Positions 1 to 5,660 of a stretch of DNA of 7,563 nucleotides are shown here, in pieces. This DNA is from Sulfuriferula multivorans (GTDB lineage: Bacteria; Pseudomonadota; Gammaproteobacteria; Burkholderiales; Thiobacillaceae). Location of the stretch: assembly GCA_010365175.1 (NCBI GenBank), contig JAAFGW010000137.1, forward strand, positions 1 through 7,563, written 5' to 3'. The notes beneath the pieces are model-generated. The model was not told the origin of the DNA. It ran no database searches and worked only from the letters and a program-made list of their open reading frames with translations. How positions within the stretch are numbered: position 1 is the first letter of the stretch; the number at the start of each line of letters is the position of its first letter. A program made the position numbers and the translations under genes.

Positions 1-27
1 CACCTTCGCCGCTACACGAGCCATCAT
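1..27 (-). CDS. Possible 5' end of a minus-strand gene cut by the left edge
   Basis: Reading leftward on the minus strand, two adjacent ATG codons (starting at 27 and 24) open a frame that stays open for the nine codons left in the window (begins MMARVAAKV). GGAG on the minus strand (33-30) lies 2 nt before the first ATG and 5 nt before the second, so the second is the better-spaced start. A promoter-like pair of hexamers sits upstream at 56-84 with a leader of about 22 nt. Start, ribosome site and promoter agree, but too few codons are visible to name a product or be sure it is coding. Confidence 0.35.
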
Positions 28-55
28 CACTCCAGTTTTTAGTACATCAAACCGG

Positions 56-84
56 ATGATAGTTAATTACGTCAATTAATGCAA
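56..84 (-). promoter_or_regulatory. Putative sigma70-type promoter for the left-edge gene
   Basis: On the minus strand a TATCAT -10 hexamer (61-56, five of six matches to consensus) lies 17 nt from a TTGCAT -35 (84-79, three of six matches). Transcription would start near 49, about 22 nt before the candidate ATG. An alternative -35, TTGACG, lies slightly further downstream but gives a poorer -10. The region is markedly AT-rich compared with its surroundings. This is a motif match only. Confidence 0.35.
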
Positions 85-88
85 TTAA
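62..88. repeat. Cluster of three AATTAA half-sites (possible operator)
   Basis: TTAATT at 63-68 and AATTAA at 74-79 form a perfect six-base inverted repeat with a 5-nt spacer. A second CAATTAA (82-88) directly repeats the one at 73-79 nine bases further on, close to one helical turn. The cluster overlaps the -35 and spacer of the putative left-edge promoter, the usual place for a repressor or activator site. The regulator is unknown, and AT-rich sequence can produce such matches by chance. Confidence 0.3.
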
Positions 89-103
89 ACACTAAATAAA
101 CAT

Positions 104-169
104 GGCAGTCTGGATTTCACCTGGCAATGGCAGAACGGAGCGTGGCTGGGTGAGGATATCGAACTGTAA
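104..169 (+). other. Short open stretch resembling a C-terminal gene remnant
   Basis: In the frame from 104 to the TAA at 167-169, the plus strand encodes 21 residues ending in WQWQNGAWLGEDIEL. The composition (several Trp, acidic tail, common proteobacterial codons) looks more like the end of a real protein than random translation. There is no ATG, GTG or TTG start, and an in-frame TAA lies just upstream at 86-88, so it cannot be an intact gene. It may be a relic of a deleted gene or chance. The rest of 28-185 shows nothing beyond the promoter and operator signals listed. Confidence 0.2.
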
Positions 170-185
170 CTGGCGCGCTGAACGC

Positions 186-857
186 TCAGCTGAGTGCGCT
201 GGCGACCAGGTTGAGCGTCAGCGCCAGTACCATCAGGTTGAAGCCGAATGACACCAACCCATGCAGCAACACCATGCGGCGCATCGTCGAGTGGGTGATG
301 CCGACGTCGGCGACCTGCGAGGTCATGCCGATTACCGCTGAAAAATACGCGAAGTCGAGATAGGTCGGTTCGGCTGTGCCAGGAAAAATCAGGCCGTGCG
401 TTTTTTCCCTGTAGTAGCGGCGCGCATAGCGCAGCGCGAATACGGTCTGGATCAAAAGCCAGGTGGCGGCCAGGCTGGCGAGCGCCAGCCCAATCTGTAG
501 CCAGCGCGCCCAGCCCAGATGGGTTTTGACAGAGTCGGTTACCAGCAGCACGCCCACCAGGCTGACCCACGATACGAGAATGATCAGAATGTAGAGTGCC
601 GTTGAGCCGGGATCGAGGCTGGATGCCCGTAGCCGGGTTTGCGTCGCGTCGAGTCGCCCAACGCCCCACCAGACGATGACGAGATACACCAGGCAGCCCG
701 TCAACCAACCGGCCAGCAACCCGGTTTTCCATAGCAGCGACTGGGTCAGGACTGTGACGACCCCACCCGTCAGGCCCGCGACAAGTACCCGATGCCAGGC
801 ACGCAGTCGGGCGAGCGGATGGAGGCTGGTGTGGGGATACGGCAGTAACAGTTTCAT
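186..857 (-). CDS. DUF1345 family inner-membrane protein
   Basis: This 223-aa polytopic membrane protein belongs, by recognition, to the DUF1345 family, whose function is unknown. Hydrophobic segments fall at about residues 23-41, 46-65, 86-107, 117-140, 168-180 and 195-219. The C-terminal signature is present: YLDFAYFSAVIGMTSQVADVG (roughly 166-186), followed by a basic turn and LLHGLVSFGFN. The frame is open further upstream to 1190, but that extension lies antisense-like inside the preceding gene and has no membrane character. The ATG at 857 is preceded by AGGA on the minus strand about 8 nt away and shares its A with the TGA of the DedA gene (TGATG), so it is chosen as the start. The one-base overlap suggests translational coupling with the DedA protein. 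No clear terminator is visible after the stop. Confidence 0.88.
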   Translation of the reverse strand: MKLLLPYPHTSLHPLARLRAWHRVLVAGLTGGVVTVLTQSLLWKTGLLAGWLTGCLVYLVIVWWGVGRLDATQTRLRASSLDPGSTALYILIILVSWVSLVGVLLVTDSVKTHLGWARWLQIGLALASLAATWLLIQTVFALRYARRYYREKTHGLIFPGTAEPTYLDFAYFSAVIGMTSQVADVGITHSTMRRMVLLHGLVSFGFNLMVLALTLNLVASALS

Positions 858-1414
858 CAGGGTTTCCTGTTGTGTCGTCGTGCGACGAAATGGAGCAAGA
901 GGGCCAGGATCACGACCGCCAGCATGAACCAGTGTTCGACGCGATGCAGCCCTGCCATGTGTTGGCTGAGCAAGGAGCCAAAGGCGTACCCGACACCCGC
1001 GACCAAAGGCGCCCACAGCAAGGCGGAGAGGAGATTGAACAACAAAAAGCGGTGCCACGAGAGGTGGCTCATGCCGACCGCAATCGGTAATGCGGTACGC
1101 AAGCCCCAGGCAAAGCGCATGGCGAGGATGGTTGTTTTTGGGTGGTGTTCGATTAGAGCAACTGCGCGTTGAACCTTGTCGTCGAGCCAAGGGCGGCGCG
1201 CAATCAGGCGCGTGCCCTGGCGGCGGCCGAGCATGAACCAGACCTGATCGCCGATGACCGCGCCCAGCATGGCGACGGCGACCACCGCAGCAAAATCGAG
1301 ATAGCCGCGATGCGCAGCGTAACCCGCAAGCAGCAGGACGGTTTCGCCTTCCAGCAGGCTGCCGACGAACACAGCGAGCAGACCATACTGAGCAATAAGG
1401 GTGGAGAGGTCCAT
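857..1414 (-). CDS. DedA/SNARE-associated (YohD-like) membrane protein
   Basis: This is a 185-aa DedA-family inner-membrane protein. The family has been linked to polyprenyl-phosphate and phospholipid flipping and to envelope and proton-motive-force homeostasis; the role of this member is inferred. The N-terminus MDLSTLIAQYG closely matches how I recall E. coli YohD beginning, which fixes the start at 1414 although the frame stays open to 1684. Family marks: EGE at 22-24, GDQVWFMLGRRQG at 55-67, RFAWGLR at 100-106, then hydrophobic segments near 125-146 and 161-177. Upstream of the ATG there is no good Shine-Dalgarno, but TACAAT lies 8-13 nt before it (minus strand, 1427-1422), which could place the transcript start at or near the start codon. 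It is the first gene of a two-gene unit with the DUF1345 gene and is divergent from the HtrA gene. Confidence 0.92.
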   Translation of the reverse strand: MDLSTLIAQYGLLAVFVGSLLEGETVLLLAGYAAHRGYLDFAAVVAVAMLGAVIGDQVWFMLGRRQGTRLIARRPWLDDKVQRAVALIEHHPKTTILAMRFAWGLRTALPIAVGMSHLSWHRFLLFNLLSALLWAPLVAGVGYAFGSLLSQHMAGLHRVEHWFMLAVVILALLLHFVARRHNRKP

Positions 1415-1523
1415 GGGTGCGATTGTAACGTTGGAGAGACTTTCAAAATTCGCCAAATGGTAATGTGGCAGGTGGCCAGGACTGCGAATCATTGTTACGC
1501 CAGAGGCTGGTGCGCTAAGCGGT

Positions 1524-1559
1524 TTGACAGGGAACTGTTCGCCCATTATTTGGCTCAAT
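1524..1559 (+). promoter_or_regulatory. HtrA promoter region: TTGACA box overlapping sigmaE-like element
   Basis: A perfect TTGACA lies at 1524-1529, with TATTTG (weak -10, three of six matches) 17 nt downstream at 1547-1552. Just after it, GGAACTG at 1531-1537 resembles the sigmaE -35 (GGAACTT), followed 17 nt later by TCAAT (1555-1559), resembling the sigmaE -10. Either would start transcription some 10-30 nt upstream of the ribosome site of the protease gene at 1596. Extracytoplasmic-stress sigma factors commonly drive DegP/MucD-type proteases in proteobacteria, which makes the second reading attractive. Motif match only. Confidence 0.4.
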
Positions 1560-1595
1560 AAGCACGCATAAACCGCGTTTGAAAGGACCCCTCTC

Positions 1596-2744
1596 ATGCA
1601 TGCCTCAACCCGTACCTGGACCATCAGAATCCTTGCCGCAACCGTATTGTTCGCGCTGGGAGGCGTAACCCACGCCTGGCTCACGCCGCCGCCTCATGCC
1701 GGATTGCCGACAACGCCCGTGGCTGCAGGCGCGCCCGCTCCGGTTCCGGCAGGATTGCCCGATTTCACTCCGCTGGTCCGACAAAACGCTGCAGCCGTAG
1801 TCAATATCAGCGTCACCAGCATGGGGCAATCGGGCGTAGCACTGAACGGGGTGCCCGATCCGTTGCAGCGCTTTTTCCAGCCGCTGCCGGAAACGGATCG
1901 TGAGCAGACCGGAGTGGGTTCAGGCTTTGTCATTGAATCGGATGGTTACATTCTCACCAATGCCCATGTGGTCGACGGCGCGCGCGAAATCAACGTCAAG
2001 TTTTCAGACAAGCGCGAACGCAGTGCGCGGGTGATCGGCGTCGATCCTTTGTCTGACATCGCGCTGATCAAGGTCGATGCAAAAGATCTTCCGACCGTTC
2101 AGATTGGCCGGGCCGGCACGCTACGTGTGGGCCAATGGGTGCTTGCAATCGGATCGCCTTTTGGCTTCGAGCAGTCAGCCTCGCAGGGCATCGTCAGCGC
2201 GCTGGGGCGCAGCCTGCCCGGTGATGCGTATGTCCCCTTCGTGCAGACAGACGTGCCTATTAACCCCGGCAATTCGGGTGGGCCGTTGATCGATCTGGCG
2301 GGCCGCGTCGTGGGCGTGAATGCGCAAATTTACAGCCGCAGTGGCGGTTATCAGGGCGTGTCGTTTGCGATTCCTGTCGATGTGGCAATGCAGGTGGCGG
2401 CGCAACTCAAGGCCAACGGCAAGGTGACGCGAGGCTGGCTCGGCATCGAAATCCAAGAGGTCAATCAGGAACTGGCCGCTTCGTTCAAGCTCGATCAACC
2501 TACCGGTGCGCTGGTCGCATCGGTTGCGCCGCATCGTCCGGCTGCTGTGGCCGGGATTCGGCCGGGCGATGTGATCCGCAGCTACGATGGCAAGACGATC
2601 GTCAAGGCGGGTGACCTGCCGCCCAGGGTGGCGGTGACGCCGCCAGGCCACGATGCCGCGCTTGAAGTATGGCGCAACAGCCATTTGCTTGGTGTGGATG
2701 TGACGATAGCCCGACTGCCCGAGCAAACAGCCAGAAGGGGGTGA
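1596..2744 (+). CDS. HtrA/Deg family periplasmic serine protease with one PDZ domain
   Basis: This 382-aa trypsin-fold protease/chaperone is expected to act on misfolded proteins in the periplasm. Residues 1-28 form a signal peptide or anchor (basic start, hydrophobic 11-23, possible cleavage after THA). A Pro/Ala-rich linker (29-55) leads to the protease domain (about 56-270). The catalytic triad is visible: His124 in TNAHVV, Asp154 in SDIALIKV, Ser227 in NPGNSGGP. One PDZ domain follows (about 279-372, beginning RGWLGIEIQEV), and the protein ends there. DegP, DegQ and MucD normally carry two PDZ domains; DegS-like members carry one. AGGA at 1584-1587, 8 nt before the ATG, supports the start. 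It stands alone on the plus strand and diverges from the DedA gene. I am sure of the family, but not whether it is DegS-like or a shortened DegQ/MucD type, so I give no symbol. Confidence 0.95.
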   Translation: MHASTRTWTIRILAATVLFALGGVTHAWLTPPPHAGLPTTPVAAGAPAPVPAGLPDFTPLVRQNAAAVVNISVTSMGQSGVALNGVPDPLQRFFQPLPETDREQTGVGSGFVIESDGYILTNAHVVDGAREINVKFSDKRERSARVIGVDPLSDIALIKVDAKDLPTVQIGRAGTLRVGQWVLAIGSPFGFEQSASQGIVSALGRSLPGDAYVPFVQTDVPINPGNSGGPLIDLAGRVVGVNAQIYSRSGGYQGVSFAIPVDVAMQVAAQLKANGKVTRGWLGIEIQEVNQELAASFKLDQPTGALVASVAPHRPAAVAGIRPGDVIRSYDGKTIVKAGDLPPRVAVTPPGHDAALEVWRNSHLLGVDVTIARLPEQTARRG

Positions 2745-2773
2745 TTTATAGAGCTCGCCGTAGCCACGAAGAA

Positions 2774-2794
2774 GGCCCTTCATTCGTCAGGGCC
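2774..2794 (-). terminator. GC-rich hairpin between convergent units
   Basis: GGCCCT (2774-2779) and AGGGCC (2789-2794) form a perfect six-pair stem with a 9-nt loop. On the minus strand it is followed by TTCTTCG, a weak U-run, and it lies about 90 nt past the 28-aa ORF, so it could end the katG-side transcript. On the plus strand it lies 30 nt after the HtrA stop but has no U-run. A terminator for the minus strand, or a weak bidirectional one, is the best reading. Confidence 0.35.
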
Positions 2795-2886
2795 AGGGCT
2801 GCGGATGGAACGGATGCGTCATGTTGCCGCTGCAAGTTCCTTCGTGAGGATGAACAAAGAGAGACGCATGAGCTTGGCTGCCCAAG

Positions 2887-2973
2887 TCATGCCAACTCCA
2901 GCCCTACACCTTCGAGGCCTGCGCCAAGCATGGCCAGTGCAACAAGCAGGTTGTTTCGCCAGTTTTCAGTCAT
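2887..2973 (-). CDS. Candidate 28-aa small protein with strong ribosome site
   Basis: The ORF starts at ATG 2973 and ends at TGA 2889-2887. GGAGGA (minus strand, 2986-2981) lies 7 nt upstream, the best Shine-Dalgarno in the window. The peptide begins MTENWRNNLL, has an uncharged Leu/Ala/Gly-rich middle (about residues 9-20) and ends EGVGLELA, so it could insert in or lie on the membrane. It begins only 19 nt past the stop of the 101-aa gene, on the same strand, suggesting one transcript. A five-pair hairpin (2873-2886, CTTGG/CCAAG) abuts its stop codon. I do not recognise it. Evidence for translation is the ribosome site and position; conservation is untested. Confidence 0.5.
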   Translation of the reverse strand: MTENWRNNLLVALAMLGAGLEGVGLELA

Positions 2974-2992
2974 GGTGTTGTCCTCCATACAG

Positions 2993-3298
2993 TTAAAGAA
3001 ATTTGATGCGGCTGCGCAGTTCATCGATGCCTGTCACCACATCGCTTAGCGTGTTGCCATCCTCGGTCGTGCCGACGATCACGCCCTTGCCTGATACGGG
3101 AATGATCGTGTCGATCTGGAAGCGCCCGCTGGTGCCGCGCAGAAAACATTCCTCGTCAAAATAGAGACGGTCACCTGTCGTTCCGACCGCATCTGATTCA
3201 AGGGTGTCGAACCCGATGAGCCTGACGAGGTCATCATGGTCGCCGAAGTCGATGGCATCGATAGATCGGTTCTCGGGGTTGATCAAAATAGCTTTCAT
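2993..3298 (-). CDS. Conserved-looking hypothetical protein, 101 aa, downstream of katG
   Basis: I do not recognise the function. The protein starts MKAILINPENRSIDAIDF and ends in a basic RSRIKFL tail. It is acidic, lacks Cys-rich or transmembrane segments, has a single Cys in YFDEECFL (about residues 56-63) and has alternating hydrophobic residues suggesting a small beta-rich cytoplasmic fold (for example DTIIPVSGKGVIVGTTEDG at about 73-91). The opening resembles small uncharacterised proteins of the DUF3846 sort, but I would not assign it. ATG 3298 is preferred over the ATG at 3328 because a GAGGT ribosome site lies about 8 nt upstream and the family-like start MKAILI follows. It lies on the katG strand, 72 nt beyond katG and just after its terminator hairpin, so expression needs read-through or a promoter in that gap or the katG 3' end. 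Confidence 0.75.
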   Translation of the reverse strand: MKAILINPENRSIDAIDFGDHDDLVRLIGFDTLESDAVGTTGDRLYFDEECFLRGTSGRFQIDTIIPVSGKGVIVGTTEDGNTLSDVVTGIDELRSRIKFL

Positions 3299-3334
3299 CT
3301 TGGGAACCTCATTCTTGTACGCGTTCAATTCAAA

Positions 3335-3358
3335 TGCCCACCCTGATTGGGGTGGGCA
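3335..3358 (-). terminator. Intrinsic terminator after katG
   Basis: A perfect nine-pair stem (TGCCCACCC at 3335-3343 with GGGTGGGCA at 3350-3358) encloses a 6-nt loop. On the minus strand it begins 12 nt past the katG stop and is followed by TTTGAATT, an imperfect U-rich tail. The position and strong GC stem fit a rho-independent terminator; the interrupted tail suggests some read-through into the 101-aa gene. Confidence 0.75.
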
Positions 3359-3370
3359 CCGACCTTGGAG

Positions 3371-5542
3371 TCAGCCGAGATCAAAGCGATCCAAATCCAT
3401 CACCTTGGTCCATGCCGCCACGAAGTCGTGGACGAATTTCTCCTGTGCATCCGAGCTGGCATAGACTTCAGCCAATGCTCGGAGTTGAGAGTTCGAACCG
3501 AATACCAGATCAACACGGGTGCCAGTCCATTTCTTTTCTCCGGTTTTGCGGTCAGCGCCCTCAAATACCTCTTCATCCTTCGACACGGGCTTCCACACAA
3601 TGCCCATGTCGAGCAGATTGATGAAGAAGTCGTTGGTGAGTGCGCCCGGCCGCTGGGTGAAGACCCCGTGCTGGGATTGTTCGACGTTGGCATTCATGGC
3701 GCGCATACCACCGACCAGAACCGTCATCTCCGGCGCAGAGAGTGTCAGCAATTGCGCCTTGTCGAGCAGCAGTTCCTCGGCCGAGATGGAATACTTGGCC
3801 TTCTGGTAGTTGCGGAAGCCATCGGTAATCGGTTCGAGCACGTCGAACGCGTCCACATCGGTTTGTTCCTGCGAGGCGTCCATGCGGCCCGGCGTGAACG
3901 GTACCGTCACCGCATGGCCCGCTTGCTTTGCGGCCGCTTCGACACCGGCGCAACCCGCCAGCACAATGAGATCGGCCAGTGAGACTTTCTTGCCGCCGGT
4001 GTTGAATTCACGCTGGATGCCTTCGAGCGTTGCTAACACGTTGGCCAATTGCTTTGGTTGGTTGGCTTCCCAGTCCTTCTGCGGTGCGAGGCGAATGCGC
4101 GCACCGTTGGCGCCGCCACGCTTGTCGGAACCACGGAACGTGGATGCCGAAGCCCACGCGGTCGAGACCAGTTCCGAAACGGGCAATCCTGCTGCCAGGG
4201 TCTTGCCCTTGAGCGCGGCAATGTCCTTGTCGTCGATCAGGGGGTGGTCGACAGCGGGAATCGGGTCTTGCCAAATGAGTTCTTCCTTCGGCACTTCGGG
4301 GCCAAGGTAGCGTGTGATCGGGCCCATGTCGCGGTGCGTCAACTTGAACCAGGCGCGGGCGAACGCGTCGGCAAATTCTTCCGGGTTCTGGTGGAAGCGC
4401 CGCGTAATTTTCTCGTAGGCCGGATCCATGCGCATCGCCATGTCCGCAGCGGTCATGATGATCGGCACCTTCTTCGAGGCATCGTGCGCAGCCGGCGCCT
4501 GGTTGGTGTCGGTTTTCGCTTTTGGCGTCCATTGATGCGCGCCAGCCGGGCTCTTGCTCAGCTCCCACTCGTTGCCGAACAGCATATCCAGATAACTCAT
4601 GTCCCATTTCGTCGGGGTCGGCGTCCACGAACCTTCGAGACCGCTGCCGATCTGGTCGCCGCCCTTGCCGCTGCCAAAACTGCTCTTCCAGCCGAGGCCC
4701 TGCGCTTCGATGTCGGCAGCCTCGGGGGCAGGTCCGACCAGCGCCGCATCGCCCGCACCGTGGCATTTTCCGAAGGTGTGGCCGCCGCAGGTGAGCGCTG
4801 CAGTCTCTTCGTCGTTCATTGCCATGCGCTCAAAGGTTTCCCGCACATCGCGGCCAGAACCCAGTGGGTCAGGATTGCCGCCCGGCCCTTCCGGGTTCAC
4901 GTAAATCAGGCCCATCTGCACTGCCGCCAGGGGGTTTTCTAGATCTCGCTCGCCAGAGTAACGATCTTTGTCATCGAGCCACGTAGTCTCGGCACCCCAA
5001 TAGACGTCCAGTTCCGGCGCCCAGATGTCCTCGCGCCCGCCGGCGAAGCCAAAGGTCTTGAAGCCCATCGATTCCAACGCGACGTTACCCGTGAGAACAA
5101 TCAGGTCGGCCCAGGAAATTTTTTTGCCATACTTTTGCTTGATCGGCCAAAGCAGTCTGCGCGCCTTGTCGAGGTTGACGTTGTCCGGCCAGCTGTTGAG
5201 AGGGGCAAAACGCTGGTTACTGTGTCCCGCGCCGCCGCGGCCGTCACCTTTGCGGTAGGTGCCCGCGCTGTGCCACGCCATGCGAATGAAGAACGGGCCA
5301 TAGTGACCGTAATCCGCCGGCCACCAGTCCTGCGAATCGGTCATCAGGGCTTCGAGATCCTTCTTCACTGCTGCGAGATCGAGCGTCTTGAATGCTTCGG
5401 CGTAGTTGAAATCCTCACCCATGGGGTTGGACTGGGGCGAATGCTGATGCAGGATGTCGAGCTTGAGCTGATTCGGCCACCAGTCGCGGTTAGCTGGACC
5501 GCTGCTGGTGGTTTGATGAAATGGGCATTGGCTTTCGGACAT
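3371..5542 (-). CDS. katG: Catalase-peroxidase KatG
   Basis: This bifunctional haem enzyme removes hydrogen peroxide by catalase and peroxidase reactions in the cytoplasm. The protein is 723 aa, normal for bacterial KatG, with no signal peptide. The N-terminal haem domain holds distal Arg87, Trp90 and His91 (RMAWHSAGTY), the proximal haem ligand His255 (TCGGHTFGKCHGAG), Trp306 and Asp367. The covalent Met-Tyr-Trp adduct that gives catalase activity can form from Trp90, Tyr214 and Met240, and the mobile Arg switch is Arg404, by alignment with the well-studied mycobacterial enzyme. The haem-less C-terminal repeat domain follows from about 430. AGGAGA lies 6 nt before the ATG at 5542. It is divergent from oxyR, the usual arrangement for a peroxide-induced gene, so OxyR control is expected. 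It looks intact with no missing key residue. Confidence 0.98.
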   Translation of the reverse strand: MSESQCPFHQTTSSGPANRDWWPNQLKLDILHQHSPQSNPMGEDFNYAEAFKTLDLAAVKKDLEALMTDSQDWWPADYGHYGPFFIRMAWHSAGTYRKGDGRGGAGHSNQRFAPLNSWPDNVNLDKARRLLWPIKQKYGKKISWADLIVLTGNVALESMGFKTFGFAGGREDIWAPELDVYWGAETTWLDDKDRYSGERDLENPLAAVQMGLIYVNPEGPGGNPDPLGSGRDVRETFERMAMNDEETAALTCGGHTFGKCHGAGDAALVGPAPEAADIEAQGLGWKSSFGSGKGGDQIGSGLEGSWTPTPTKWDMSYLDMLFGNEWELSKSPAGAHQWTPKAKTDTNQAPAAHDASKKVPIIMTAADMAMRMDPAYEKITRRFHQNPEEFADAFARAWFKLTHRDMGPITRYLGPEVPKEELIWQDPIPAVDHPLIDDKDIAALKGKTLAAGLPVSELVSTAWASASTFRGSDKRGGANGARIRLAPQKDWEANQPKQLANVLATLEGIQREFNTGGKKVSLADLIVLAGCAGVEAAAKQAGHAVTVPFTPGRMDASQEQTDVDAFDVLEPITDGFRNYQKAKYSISAEELLLDKAQLLTLSAPEMTVLVGGMRAMNANVEQSQHGVFTQRPGALTNDFFINLLDMGIVWKPVSKDEEVFEGADRKTGEKKWTGTRVDLVFGSNSQLRALAEVYASSDAQEKFVHDFVAAWTKVMDLDRFDLG

Positions 5543-5567
5543 GTTTCTCTCCTGTTAAGAATTGGAT

Positions 5568-5584
5568 GAACTACCGAACAGTTC
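5568..5584. promoter_or_regulatory. Inverted repeat upstream of katG (possible OxyR or RNA polymerase-proximal site)
   Basis: GAACT (5568-5572) and AGTTC (5580-5584) form a perfect five-base inverted repeat with a 7-nt spacer, 26 nt upstream of the katG ATG. OxyR binds degenerate dyads across four half-sites, and this repeat does not match the E. coli ATAG/CTAT consensus, so assignment to OxyR rests only on position. The location, close to the katG start, would suit a site overlapping the transcription start. Confidence 0.25.
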
Positions 5585-5624
5585 CATTTAAGCCCGTGGG
5601 AGGTATGGTGGCTAATGAATAATT

Positions 5625-5650
5625 TAGAATATGTCGATTGATAAAATCGA
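5625..5650 (+). promoter_or_regulatory. oxyR promoter -10 and adjoining palindrome
   Basis: TAGAAT at 5625-5630 matches the -10 consensus in five of six positions; the -35 at the right distance is weak, as expected for a regulated promoter. Next to it, TCGATT (5634-5639) and AATCGA (5645-5650) form a perfect six-base inverted repeat with a 5-nt spacer, ending 10 nt before the preferred oxyR start. It would straddle the transcription start, a typical place for LysR-type autorepression. Whether OxyR binds here is inference. Confidence 0.35.
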
Positions 5651-5660
5651 ACACACGGAT

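Noticed and set aside
170..200. CTCAGCTGAG palindrome at the end of the DUF1345 gene as a terminator
   Set aside because: It overlaps the stop codon, has no loop or U-run, and is a short self-complementary stretch only.
858..1190. N-terminal extension of the DUF1345 frame
   Set aside because: It overlaps the DedA coding region in another frame, lacks membrane character, and the start at 857 has a ribosome site and an overlapping upstream stop.
1415..1684. N-terminal extension of the DedA frame
   Set aside because: The family start matches MDLSTLIAQYG at 1414, and the extension would run across the HtrA promoter and start.
2669..3049. Plus-strand frames across the HtrA-katG spacer
   Set aside because: No ribosome site, low-complexity translation, and opposite to better-supported minus-strand small genes.
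4049..4942. Long plus-strand open frame (297 codons) opposite katG
   Set aside because: It is antisense to an intact, motif-complete katG; long shadow frames are common in GC-rich genes, and its translation is Arg/Ala-rich with no recognisable domain.
5631..5660. Ten-residue N-terminal extension of OxyR
   Set aside because: Starting at 5661 gives cysteines at 199 and 208 as in E. coli, and the extension covers a perfect palindrome likely to be regulatory.
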